From Pedosphaera sp. (GTDB lineage: Bacteria > Verrucomicrobiota > Verrucomicrobiia > Limisphaerales > SXTU01), in contig SIBB01000073.1 of assembly GCA_009695395.1 (NCBI GenBank), positions 1 to 11,125 on the forward strand: DNA of 11,125 nucleotides, in the 5' to 3' direction. This document shows, piece after piece, positions 1-6,770 of the stretch (its first letter is position 1; each line of letters starts with the position of its first letter). The position numbers and the translations under genes were made by a program. Under the pieces are notes generated by a model that had not been told where the DNA came from, searched no databases, and saw only the letters and a program-made list of their open reading frames with translations.

Positions 1-422
1 AGGCCACCTACGACGCGAACCAAATCCAACTCACCGGCCACCTCGAAGGCAACCCACTGTTTGCGACGCTCAAAAAACTCACGTCCGCGAAGAAGGACAC
101 CATCCTCTTCGAGGCCGACCCGCCCTTCGGCTCGCGCGAGCATCCCAAGCCCATCGAGGTGAAGTTGAGCGATGTGCAGCGCCTCTCCGCCTACGTCCCG
201 GCGCACAGCACTTACTTTGCGATTTACTTCACCATCACCGCGCTGCACGGCCTGCACGTGCTCGGCGGCGCGATTGTGCTGGCCTACTTCCTCTTGACTG
301 CCGACCACTGGTGGAAGAAGTCCCCGGAGCAGATGGCCAACCGCGTCGAAGTCGGCGGCCTGTTCTGGCACTTCGTTGACCTCGTCTGGATTTTCCTCTT
401 CCCCATCATCTATCTCCTCTAA
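1..422 (+). CDS. ctaE: Cytochrome c oxidase subunit III, 3' part (5' end outside window)
   Basis: This is the C-terminal 139 residues of the haem-copper oxidase subunit III, an integral membrane subunit that stabilises the catalytic subunit I. The frame is open from base 3 to the TAA at 420-422; the GTG at 159 is internal, because the frame upstream of it is also coding. The diagnostic parts are the helix with ALHGLHVLGGAI (about window residues 79-90) and the terminal helix EVGGLFWHFVDLVWIF, which carries the conserved Trp-His-Phe-Val-Asp signature of the family. The first 65 or so visible residues are hydrophilic (charged and Lys-rich) and form a long loop before the next helix, longer than in mitochondrial-type subunit III. 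The subunit IV gene follows 6 bases downstream, so this is the middle of a cox operon; subunit I is presumably upstream. The family assignment is firm. Confidence 0.95.
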   Translation, partial: ATYDANQIQLTGHLEGNPLFATLKKLTSAKKDTILFEADPPFGSREHPKPIEVKLSDVQRLSAYVPAHSTYFAIYFTITALHGLHVLGGAIVLAYFLLTADHWWKKSPEQMANRVEVGGLFWHFVDLVWIFLFPIIYLL

Positions 423-428
423 CCGCAC

Positions 429-842
429 ATGAGCCACGACCATTCCCACTCGCACGGACCCGGCGAAGCCTGTGACCAGGGGCACGCCCACGACGACCAC
501 CACTCGCCCGAGGCCATCCATCGCACCATCAGGAAATACATGAAGGTGGGCGCAATCCTCTTCGGGGGCACCATCCTCACGGTCGCGATGTATTACGTCC
601 ACATCCCCAGTGTGGCGGCCACCATCGCCATCGCGCTGCTCATCGCCACGGTGAAGGCGGCCTTCGTCGCCGGCGTGTTCATGCACCTCTCGGACGAGCG
701 GAAGATGATTTACGGCATCCTCCTCTGCACTGTCTGCTTCCTCATCAGCCTCATGGGCCTGACCCTCTGGGCGATGAACGACTTCCCCTTCTTCACCCTC
801 GTGGACGGCAAGCCGGCGCTGACGCCCGCTCAAATGCACTAG
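429..842 (+). CDS. Cytochrome c oxidase subunit IV (prokaryotic COX4 type)
   Basis: A 137-residue membrane protein of the small bacterial oxidase subunit IV family, which packs against the core subunits and supports assembly or stability. Three hydrophobic segments are visible at about 38-58, 61-84 and 93-115. The stretch VKAAFVAGVFMHLSDERK (76-92) matches the family's conserved Lys...FMHL core. The first 31 residues are unusual: nine histidines (3, 5, 7, 9, 19, 21, 24, 25, 31), a cysteine (15) and several Asp, a composition suited to binding copper or another metal, though that role is inference. The ATG at 429 lies 6 bases after subunit III and has no recognisable ribosome-binding site. Position directly after subunit III is the classical place for this gene. 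Confidence 0.9.
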   Translation: MSHDHSHSHGPGEACDQGHAHDDHHSPEAIHRTIRKYMKVGAILFGGTILTVAMYYVHIPSVAATIAIALLIATVKAAFVAGVFMHLSDERKMIYGILLCTVCFLISLMGLTLWAMNDFPFFTLVDGKPALTPAQMH

Positions 843-848
843 TCTGCC

Positions 849-1055
849 ATGTCGCTCAAAGCCTTTCACATCCTTTTCATCACCGCCTCGGTCGCGCTCT
901 CGTTCTGGTTCGGCTGGTATGAACTGGACCGCTACGCGACCACGAAGGTGGCGGCGGACATGTGGTTCGGCGTCGGCTCCTGCGTCATGGGCGTCGCCCT
1001 CATCGCCTACGGCATCTACTTCCTGAAGAAGCTCAAGAACATCAGCTACCTGTGA
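849..1055 (+). CDS. Small two-helix membrane protein in the cox operon, function unknown
   Basis: A 68-residue protein with two predicted transmembrane segments (about 5-23 and 38-59) joined by a short loop with Asp, Arg and Lys, and a basic tail (KKLKN). I recognise no named family. It starts 6 bases after subunit IV, and its TGA stop overlaps the GTG start of the next gene (GTGA at 1052-1055), so it is translationally embedded in the oxidase operon. The context suggests an accessory or additional small subunit of the oxidase, comparable to the small subunits seen in other bacterial oxidases, but nothing in the sequence proves this. One Cys (45) lies within the second helix. Coding is supported by the tight spacing, the strong GC bias at third codon positions and the clean hydrophobic pattern. 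Confidence 0.75.
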   Translation: MSLKAFHILFITASVALSFWFGWYELDRYATTKVAADMWFGVGSCVMGVALIAYGIYFLKKLKNISYL

Positions 1056-1324
1056 ACCGCCGCCTCTCCCTCCTCGCCCTCGTCGCTCTGGTCACTCTCC
1101 TTGTGAGCGCGCCCGATGCCTCCGCCTGCGCCGCCTGCTTTGGCGCATCCGATTCCAAGCTCGCTGAAGGCATGAACGCCGGCATCTTCGCCTTGATGGG
1201 CGTCATCGGCAGCGTGCTCTTCGCCATCGCCGGCTTCTTCTTCTTCATCGTCCGCCGCGCCGCCACCCACCCCCTGCCCATGCCTGCCGAAACCCTTTCT
1301 TCCGTCGCAACCTCGAACGCCTGA
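1052..1324 (+). CDS. Small exported Cys-X2-Cys membrane protein in the cox operon
   Basis: I place the start at the GTG at 1052, which overlaps the previous stop (GTGA), rather than at the in-frame ATG at 962, which would lie inside the upstream gene and give a non-native N-terminus. The result is a 90-residue protein: a basic start (NRR), a hydrophobic signal segment (5-20), then SACAACFGASDSKLAEGMN (24-42), a hydrophobic helix (about 44-67) and a short basic/polar tail. Cys26 and Cys29 form a C-X2-C pair that would face the periplasm; with Met41 nearby it could hold copper or form a disulfide. The A-S-A-C context could also be a weak lipobox. I know no named domain, although the CFGASDS...GMN core looks like a conserved family signature. 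Lying between subunits IV and II, it is plausibly an oxidase assembly or metal-handling factor (inference). Confidence 0.75.
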   Translation: MNRRLSLLALVALVTLLVSAPDASACAACFGASDSKLAEGMNAGIFALMGVIGSVLFAIAGFFFFIVRRAATHPLPMPAETLSSVATSNA

Positions 1325-1326
1325 CC

Positions 1327-2160
1327 ATGCAACCGAACCCCACCTTCCTCGAACAACTCAAGCAGGGCTTCATGCCCATCCTCGCCTCCGAGCACGGCAA
1401 GGACGTGGACTACTTCCTCCTCATCATCCACTGGCTGATGGCCGCGCTCTTCATCGGCTGGATGGCCTACTTCTTCTACGCCCTCTTCCGCTTCCGCAAG
1501 AGCGCGCACCCCAAGGCCGACTACGTCGGTGCCAAGGGCACTCTCGCCAACAACGCCGAAATCGCCGTCGTCATCATCGAGGCCATCCTCCTTGTCGCCT
1601 TCGCCATCCCGCTCTGGGCCAAGGCCGTTGAGAAATACCCGAAGGAAGAAGACGCCACCGTCATGCGCCTCGTCGCCGAGCAGTTCTCCTGGCAAGCCCG
1701 CTACTCCGGCAAGGACGGCAAGTTCGGCAAGCAGGAGCTGAAGCTCGTCTCGGAGAAGAACCCGCTCGGCTACGTCGAGTCGGACAAAGCCGGCGACGAC
1801 GACCGCCTCTCCCCGCCCAAGGACATCCACGTGCCGCTCATCCCCGTTAAAGTGAAGGGCGACGACGGCAAGGAGCGCGACTCCTTCAAGCCCGTCATCG
1901 TCCACCTGACCACGAAGGACGTGATTCACTGCTTCAAAGTCGCCGCCATGCGCATGACGCAGGACTGCATGCCGGGCATGAGCATCCCGGTGCATTTCAC
2001 CCCCACGAAGGTCGGCAAGTTCAACATCACCTGCGCCCAGCTCTGCGGCGGCGGCCACGCCTCCATGAGCGCGCTCTTCGTCGTGGACTCGCCCGAGGAG
2101 TATGACAAATGGCTCGCCGAAAAAGCCAAGGGCGTGAAGGAGATAGTCGCCCTCGAGTAG
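1327..2160 (+). CDS. ctaC: Cytochrome c oxidase subunit II (CuA subunit)
   Basis: A 277-residue subunit II that accepts electrons from cytochrome c at the dinuclear CuA centre and passes them to subunit I. Two transmembrane helices (about 29-53 and 77-99) anchor a periplasmic cupredoxin domain. CuA ligands are visible: His201 (DVIHCF), then CAQLCGGGHASM with Cys236, Cys240, His244 and Met247. EQFSWQARY (118-126) is the aromatic electron-entry region. The residue matching bovine Glu198 (backbone ligand to CuA, side chain to Mg) is Gln238, a substitution I also associate with other bacterial subunits II. A charged insert (about 127-188) extends the cupredoxin domain. There is no fused cytochrome c domain, so an external donor is needed. 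It starts 2 bases after the upstream gene and is followed by a strong terminator. Unusually, it comes last in the operon rather than first. Confidence 0.96.
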   Translation: MQPNPTFLEQLKQGFMPILASEHGKDVDYFLLIIHWLMAALFIGWMAYFFYALFRFRKSAHPKADYVGAKGTLANNAEIAVVIIEAILLVAFAIPLWAKAVEKYPKEEDATVMRLVAEQFSWQARYSGKDGKFGKQELKLVSEKNPLGYVESDKAGDDDRLSPPKDIHVPLIPVKVKGDDGKERDSFKPVIVHLTTKDVIHCFKVAAMRMTQDCMPGMSIPVHFTPTKVGKFNITCAQLCGGGHASMSALFVVDSPEEYDKWLAEKAKGVKEIVALE

Positions 2161-2180
2161 CCGGAAACTCCCTTTTCACC

Positions 2181-2211
2181 GGGCGCGCGCCACGAGCGCG
2201 CGCCCTTTTTT
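2181..2211 (+). terminator. Intrinsic (Rho-independent) terminator after subunit II
   Basis: A perfect 10-bp stem GGGCGCGCGC / GCGCGCGCCC (2181-2190 and 2196-2205) with a 5-base loop CACGA is followed directly by six T (2206-2211). It sits 20 bases after the subunit II stop, where an operon end would be expected. It ends immediately before the GTG start of the SCO gene, so the SCO gene must rely on readthrough or on a start signal inside this region. Confidence 0.9.
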
Positions 2212-2934
2212 GTGTCACCCGAACCCACCGAACCCAACCCTGCACAGTCCCGCTCCGTCGAGTGGGCCGTCTGGGGCGGCATCGTCTTCGTGGTGCTCGC
2301 CATCGGAGTGGCTTACGTGCGCGAACGTCAGCGCACCCCCACGACCAAACTCCCCGTCATCGCGCAAGTCGCCGACTTCACCCTCACCAACCAACTTGAC
2401 CACCCCGTCCGCCTCGCCGACCTGCGCGGTCAGGTCTGGGTCGCCGACATCATCTTCAGCCGCTGCCCTGGCCCTTGCGCCACGATGACCAAGCGCATGA
2501 GCGAACTGCAAGCCGCCCTCCCGACGAACGCTCCCGTCAAGCTCATCTCCCTCACCACCGACCCCGAGCACGACACCCCGCGAGCCCTCGCTGCCTACGC
2601 GCAACGCTTCGGTGCCGACTCGAACCGCTGGCACTTCCTCACCGGCCCGAAAGCCGACCTCGTGAAGCTCGCCGTGAACAGCCTCAAGCTCACTGTCCTC
2701 GACACCGAGGAGGCCAAGCGCACCTCGCCCAACGACCTCTTCATCCACAGCACCATCTTCGTCGTCGTGGACAAACAGGGTCGCCTGCGCGCCGTCTTCG
2801 AGAGCCTCGACAACGTATTGAGCGAGGAAGAAGTGACCGCCGGCGCGAGCCGCGAGCACAGCACCTGGGAGAAGACCGTCAAACCCCGCCTGCTTGAGAC
2901 CGTGAACACGCTACTAACAGAAAGCGATAAATGA
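2212..2934 (+). CDS. SCO1/SenC-family copper chaperone for cytochrome c oxidase
   Basis: A 240-residue membrane-anchored thioredoxin-fold protein of the SCO1/SenC/PrrC family, which delivers copper to, or reduces, the CuA site of subunit II. An N-terminal anchor helix (about 17-36) is followed by the periplasmic domain. The copper-binding set is complete: Cys85 and Cys89 in SRCPGPCATM (C-X3-C) and His179 in FIHSTIFVVVD. TTDPEHDTP (115-123) is the conserved strand-loop of the family. The start is the GTG at 2212; no start codon exists upstream in frame before the TAG at 2158, and later GTGs would cut into the anchor helix. The start directly abuts the terminator's T-tract and has no ribosome-binding site, which is odd. 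The gene overlaps the next by ATGA (2931-2934). Confidence 0.93.
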   Translation: MSPEPTEPNPAQSRSVEWAVWGGIVFVVLAIGVAYVRERQRTPTTKLPVIAQVADFTLTNQLDHPVRLADLRGQVWVADIIFSRCPGPCATMTKRMSELQAALPTNAPVKLISLTTDPEHDTPRALAAYAQRFGADSNRWHFLTGPKADLVKLAVNSLKLTVLDTEEAKRTSPNDLFIHSTIFVVVDKQGRLRAVFESLDNVLSEEEVTAGASREHSTWEKTVKPRLLETVNTLLTESDK

Positions 2935-3386
2935 CCTACACCGACCTCCCGCTCATCAACGCCTGCCTCAACACCACCTGCACCGTGCTGCTCGTGCTGG
3001 GCTGGGTTCACATCCGTGCCGGGCGGAAGGTGGCACACCGCAACTGCATGATTGCCGCGCTCTGCACCTCCACGCTCTTCCTCGCCTGCTACCTCTACTA
3101 CCACTACCAGATGCAGCAGCAACAAGGCACGGCACACACGAAGTTCGTTGACCCTGCGTGGTTCCGCCCCATCTACCTCACCATCCTCTTCACGCACCTC
3201 ATCGGCGCTTTCGCCATCGTCCCGCTTGTGCTGATGACCGTGAGCCGCGCAGTGAAGGAAAACTTCCCCGCCCACAAAGCCATCGCCCGCTGGACGCTGC
3301 CCATCTGGCTCTACGTCTCCGTCACCGGCGTGGTCATTTACCTCCTGCTCTACCGAATTTTCCCGCAGCTACCGGGAGCGAAGTAA
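2931..3386 (+). CDS. DUF420 membrane protein (oxidase assembly, YozB/CtaM-like)
   Basis: A 151-residue integral membrane protein with four hydrophobic segments (about 7-28, 38-58, 80-103, 122-143). The pattern of His36 in AHRNCM, His58 in YYHYQ, His89 in FTHLIGA and His115 in AHKAIAR, with the closing WLYVSVTGVVIYLLLY, is that of DUF420. As far as I recall, the Gram-positive relative YozB/CtaM is needed for a functional haem-A oxidase, so an assembly role fits. The four conserved histidines could bind haem or copper, but this is inference. The ATG overlaps the SCO stop by 4 bases (ATGA), indicating translational coupling, and this gene closes the oxidase block. It converges on the SMUG1-type gene, whose stop is 46 bases away; I see no strong terminator between them. 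Confidence 0.88.
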   Translation: MTYTDLPLINACLNTTCTVLLVLGWVHIRAGRKVAHRNCMIAALCTSTLFLACYLYYHYQMQQQQGTAHTKFVDPAWFRPIYLTILFTHLIGAFAIVPLVLMTVSRAVKENFPAHKAIARWTLPIWLYVSVTGVVIYLLLYRIFPQLPGAK

Positions 3387-3432
3387 TTAGTGATAAATGA
3401 GTGAAGTCGTGGGTGCTCGGCCACGCACCGGA

Positions 3433-4167
3433 CTAACTTCCATCTCCCCACACCCCCAGCTCCCGCAACTGCCGCTCCGCCGCCGCCGCCCAACCCTTGT
3501 TCGCCGCCGGACTCGCCGGGCTGGGATGAAGGATTCTGCCGAAACGCACGCCGCCCTCGCCCAGCGCCTCTCTCGCCCGTTTCTCTGCGAAGTCCCCAAC
3601 GCCGATCACCCATTCGGCCCGCGTGGCCGCCGCGACCTGGCGCAGATGCTCGTCGCAGATAGCGAAGAGCTTCTCGCGCTCGGTCGCGCCGAGCTTGTCC
3701 GGCGTCACGTTGCGCCCCCCCTCGTCCATGAAGGCCAGCGGGCAGAAGTTCACCACGAAATGCTCCGCGAAACACTTCTCCGCTGTCCCGAACTTCGCGG
3801 CGAACAAGCCCCACAGCCGCCGCCCGCTCACCTCCGAGCGCTGGCACGCGAAGCCCTCGATGGGCCGCTTCGGGTGCGCGTGCTCGGGTTGGGCGACGAG
3901 CGTGTAAATCCCCATCCAGTCCCGCACCGCTGCCACCTCACCGAACGGCACGCCCGTCTGCGCCATGCCGAACGGGCCGGGATTCATCCCGAGCAGCAGC
4001 ACGCGCTTGCGCCCGCCGCCGAACTTGCGCAGGAACATCTCATGCGCCGCCCACGCGTAGTCGAGCGGGTTGTAAACGTAGGCCACCGGCAGCTTGAAGC
4101 GCAGTCGCTCAACGGCGGCGCTCAATTCGCGCGCGTGACGAATCAGCAACTCGGCGGAGTCAGGCAT
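3433..4167 (-). CDS. SMUG1-type single-strand-selective uracil-DNA glycosylase
   Basis: A 244-residue DNA-repair enzyme that excises uracil (and in studied relatives oxidised pyrimidines) from DNA, starting base excision repair. Motif 1 GMNPGPFGMAQTGVPFG (60-76) is nearly identical to vertebrate SMUG1 and includes Asn62, equivalent to human Asn85, which positions the catalytic water. NFCPL (140-144) supplies the base-recognition Asn140 (human Asn163). ILHPSPASPAANKGW (212-226) is motif 2 with His214 (human His239). All key residues are present, so it should be active. The frame is open further upstream, but the ATG at 4167 gives the normal family length; an earlier start would run into the upstream gene. 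It lies 35 bases after the diheme protein gene in the same direction. Bacterial SMUG1 proteins are known but sporadic. Confidence 0.93.
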   Translation of the reverse strand: MPDSAELLIRHARELSAAVERLRFKLPVAYVYNPLDYAWAAHEMFLRKFGGGRKRVLLLGMNPGPFGMAQTGVPFGEVAAVRDWMGIYTLVAQPEHAHPKRPIEGFACQRSEVSGRRLWGLFAAKFGTAEKCFAEHFVVNFCPLAFMDEGGRNVTPDKLGATEREKLFAICDEHLRQVAAATRAEWVIGVGDFAEKRAREALGEGGVRFGRILHPSPASPAANKGWAAAAERQLRELGVWGDGS

Positions 4168-4202
4168 CGCAGTGAAGGGGGGCAACTGGCTCACGGCGGG
4201 CT

Positions 4203-5873
4203 TCACCGCGTGCTCACCGTCACCTCGAAGAAGCGCGTGTCCGGCTTCAGCTTGATGCGGGCGTCCGCCAGCTCGCCGAGGCCGCTGGCGAAGGTCGTGG
4301 CCAAGCCCTTCGGCGTCAGAAACCACACCGGCTCACGCGTCTCGCCCAACGCAAACTCCCATTCCAGGCTACTCTCCGCCGTCCCCTTGCGCACGCGCTG
4401 ACGCACTCGCACACCGTTCACCTCGAAGCTGAACTCGGGAAACTTGTCCACCAGCCGGTAGCCGAGGAACTTCAATTGAGGTTCGACGTCGGGATTTCCA
4501 ATGCGCAGCGGGTGTCCGTCCGGCGCGGTGAAGAACCGTTTTCCTAACACCTTCGCCTGCCCGCCGCCGCGACCGGTCCACACGGGTGCGACATCAAGAA
4601 ACTCGCCGCCCCACGCGAAGCGCACGCGGCACTGCTCGGCATCGAAGACGTAGTTCACCCCGCCCGAAAGCCCGACGGCGATGCTGCGCGTGCTGGAGTC
4701 CGCGATGAAGGTGCGGAAAACAATCGGCTCATCGCGCACCACCAGACGGTAATCCTGCGGCCCCGCCAGCAAGCCCTCCGGCAACGGCAGGGATTTCCCG
4801 GCGGCGAGCGCGTGGACGAGCGCGGCCATCTTCGCGTCTGCCTGCGTGGCAGGCATGTCGCTGAAGAACGCCGGCATCGCCGTGCCGGGCTGAAGTCGGC
4901 TCGGCTCGCGCAGCCAACGCAGCAGCCAATCCGTGCGGATGCGCGCGTGCATCTCCGTCATGTCTGGCCCGCGTAAATCGCCCGCCGAGCGATGCCCGGC
5001 GAAGTCGTGGCAGTTGATGCACGCCAGCCCGCCGTCGCCCTTGCCCAGCAGCTTCAAGCCCTCGACGGCTTGCAAGGGTGTCGGTGGCAGAATCGTCGTG
5101 CCTTCCCCCAGTTCCGCGCCCGCCTGTTGCGCGAAGAGTTTCACCAGCGGACGCGCCTCCTCGCCGAGGTGCGCCGGCGGCAGCTTCATCCAAGGGCGGA
5201 TGCGCTTGTTGCTGACGAGCACTTGCGTGAGCCAGCTCGCGCGCAGCTTGTTGCCCGCGTCCGTGAGCGACGGCGGCGCATCGGCTCCTTCCAGCTCGCG
5301 CTTCGCCGGGCCGTAAAGCTCGTGGCACTCGGCGCAGTTCAGCTTCCGCGTCAGCCGGTGAAACTCCTGCACCGGTGCAGACGAAAGCGGTGCCACCGTG
5401 AGCTGCTCCGTCACGGAGGCGGCCCACGCCAGTTCGCGATTCGCAAAGGCGGTGTGCGGCACCGGTTCGCGGGCGAAGTGTTCGCATTCCCATTGAAGCT
5501 GCACGCGTGCGGTTGTCCCGGGCTTGCGGGTGAACTCGATTTTCAGCGTGCGCTCACCGGCTTCGAGTGCTGTGGGCTGCCCCTGGATTTCCTTGCCGTC
5601 CACGAAGACCTTCGCGTCGGCGAAGAGCGTGTAGCGTCCGCTGCGCGCTAGCTTGAGCACGCCGTTCCACTCGACGCGGAACTCCGGCTTGAGCGTAGGA
5701 TGGATGGACTCGCCGAGCAGCAGCGTGAAGTTCGGCGTGGGCAGAGCGAACTTCGCGGTGCGCTGACCATCCGTGGCGGTGGCAGTGAGGCCGGGGTGCA
5801 GCGCGGGTTGCGCAACCAAACTGCCGGGCAGGGCCAGCAGCCCAACGAGGCAGAGGATTTGAACGCGGAACAC
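4203..5873 (-). CDS. Secreted diheme c-type cytochrome with PA14-like N-terminal region
   Basis: A 556-residue exported protein. GTG start at 5873; signal peptide about 1-21 (hydrophobic core, cut near LVAQP). Residues 30-130 show a PA14-like beta pattern (FRVEWNGVLKLARSGRYTLF, then VFVDGKEIQ), which in other proteins binds carbohydrate or other ligands. Two haem c sites follow: CAECH (180-184) with candidate axial Met229 (PWMKLPP), and CINCH (285-289) with candidate axial Met333 (GTAMPAFF). Residues 370-556 form a beta-rich region (FRTFIADSSTRSIAVGLSGG...) that I recognise only loosely from other planctomycete/verrucomicrobial haem proteins and cannot name. It is likely periplasmic and electron-transferring; substrate unknown. 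It sits between the UbiA gene (45-base gap) and the SMUG1 gene, probably as part of one transcript. Confidence 0.85.
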   Translation of the reverse strand: MFRVQILCLVGLLALPGSLVAQPALHPGLTATATDGQRTAKFALPTPNFTLLLGESIHPTLKPEFRVEWNGVLKLARSGRYTLFADAKVFVDGKEIQGQPTALEAGERTLKIEFTRKPGTTARVQLQWECEHFAREPVPHTAFANRELAWAASVTEQLTVAPLSSAPVQEFHRLTRKLNCAECHELYGPAKRELEGADAPPSLTDAGNKLRASWLTQVLVSNKRIRPWMKLPPAHLGEEARPLVKLFAQQAGAELGEGTTILPPTPLQAVEGLKLLGKGDGGLACINCHDFAGHRSAGDLRGPDMTEMHARIRTDWLLRWLREPSRLQPGTAMPAFFSDMPATQADAKMAALVHALAAGKSLPLPEGLLAGPQDYRLVVRDEPIVFRTFIADSSTRSIAVGLSGGVNYVFDAEQCRVRFAWGGEFLDVAPVWTGRGGGQAKVLGKRFFTAPDGHPLRIGNPDVEPQLKFLGYRLVDKFPEFSFEVNGVRVRQRVRKGTAESSLEWEFALGETREPVWFLTPKGLATTFASGLGELADARIKLKPDTRFFEVTVSTR

Positions 5874-5918
5874 GGCGGCAGGCTACGAAGTTTTGGACGG
5901 CGGCGGCAAGCGCTCCCC

Positions 5919-6770
5919 TCACGTCGCCGGCACGAAGCGCTGGAGCAGCAGTGCCAGCAGGAAGCACACGAGGAATCCCACGCTCACCTGCGGCGGCTGG
6001 TTCGCAACGGCGAGCAAGTCCACGAGGCAGATGCCCGCAAGCAGTCCGGAGACGGTCTTGCCAATGTCCGGCGGCGATTGCCAGAACGTTGGGCGCAGGC
6101 AGCGCAGCGCCCACAACGCTACGATGGCCGAGGCGAGCAGCGCCTTCTCGCGGAAGTAGCCGTCGTTGACAATGAACGCCAGCACGAGCGGCGCACCGAG
6201 AAACAGCAGCGGCCAGTAACGAATCAACCCCGGCGCGCTCTCGCGGCGCGCGAGGTAGCTCAGGCCGATGATGTAGCAGCCCAGCGCCGTCGCGCTCCAA
6301 AGCGACAATCCGTCCACGCCACGCGCGCCGGTGGCTGCCGCGGTGAGCAGCAGGAAGAACCGACACCCCGCCATCAGCACCGGCGACCAGTCGAGCGACT
6401 TGTGAAACGCGTCGTAGAGGACGACGCAAACGAGAAGCTGCAACGCGAGGATGGCCGGCTCGCGTCCAAGCCAGACGAGCATTCCAGTTCCGCCCGCGAG
6501 CAGCAGCGCGCTCAACAGCCAGACAGCCTCGCGGGAAATTGCGCCAGAAGGAATGGGCCGCTCGCGCCGGTGCTGCGTGTCGAACGCCGCGTCGAACGCG
6601 TCGTTGAGGAACATCCCACCGACATAGACCAGCGTCGCGCCCGTGCACAGCCACGCGAAACGGTCCCACTCGCCGCCGCCGCCGAGCAGCCAACCGGCGA
6701 GACAGTTGGACCAAACGGTGGGCAGATTCGAGACGCGGCCCAACACTAGGAGGGTTCGAAGTGATGCCAT
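5919..6770 (-). CDS. UbiA-family membrane prenyltransferase
   Basis: A 283-residue polytopic membrane enzyme that transfers a polyprenyl chain from a diphosphate donor to an acceptor, usually an aromatic ring or a related small molecule. The first Mg-diphosphate motif is NDAFDAAFD (56-64, N-D-X2-D-X3-D) followed by RRERPIPSG (68-76). The second is degenerate: YDAFHKSLD (119-127) with MAGCR (133-137). Seven or more hydrophobic segments are visible. The frame is open back to 6845, but the ATG at 6770 puts the typical LGRVSNLPTVWSN opening at residues 10-22 and I prefer it. No quinone or terpenoid gene lies nearby, so the acceptor cannot be told from context. First gene of the minus-strand group, divergent from the cytochrome gene at 6909. 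Confidence 0.9.
   Translation of the reverse strand: MASLRTLLVLGRVSNLPTVWSNCLAGWLLGGGGEWDRFAWLCTGATLVYVGGMFLNDAFDAAFDTQHRRERPIPSGAISREAVWLLSALLLAGGTGMLVWLGREPAILALQLLVCVVLYDAFHKSLDWSPVLMAGCRFFLLLTAAATGARGVDGLSLWSATALGCYIIGLSYLARRESAPGLIRYWPLLFLGAPLVLAFIVNDGYFREKALLASAIVALWALRCLRPTFWQSPPDIGKTVSGLLAGICLVDLLAVANQPPQVSVGFLVCFLLALLLQRFVPAT

Noticed and set aside
962..1051. N-terminal extension of the Cys-pair protein from the ATG at 962
   Set aside because: It lies within the upstream gene in another frame and is Arg/His-rich; the GTG at 1052 gives a signal peptide and GTGA coupling.
1042..2058. Long minus-strand frame (338 codons) opposite subunit II
   Set aside because: Its product is low-complexity (Glu, Gly, Val, Arg rich) and is the antisense shadow of the well-supported subunit II gene in GC-rich DNA.
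2215..2859. Minus-strand frame of 214 codons opposite the SCO gene
   Set aside because: Gly/Glu/Val-rich antisense shadow of a gene with intact copper-binding residues.
3408..3429. Short hairpins (CGTGG/CCACG or GGTGC/GCACC) between the DUF420 and SMUG1 genes
   Set aside because: Only 5-bp mutually exclusive stems with no T-tract on either strand; not enough for a terminator call.
3397..4401. Long plus-strand frame (334 codons) opposite SMUG1
   Set aside because: Arg/His/Pro-rich shadow translation without domain features; the opposite strand encodes a complete SMUG1 with all motifs.
5480..5495. Isolated GCATTCC copy in the diheme gene as a second repeat element
   Set aside because: A single heptamer without neighbouring copies or an inverted partner; expected by chance. 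The same holds for one near 6480.
5700..6749. Plus-strand frame of 349 codons opposite UbiA and the diheme gene
   Set aside because: Gln/Arg-rich with no hydrophobic core; it crosses two well-supported minus-strand genes.
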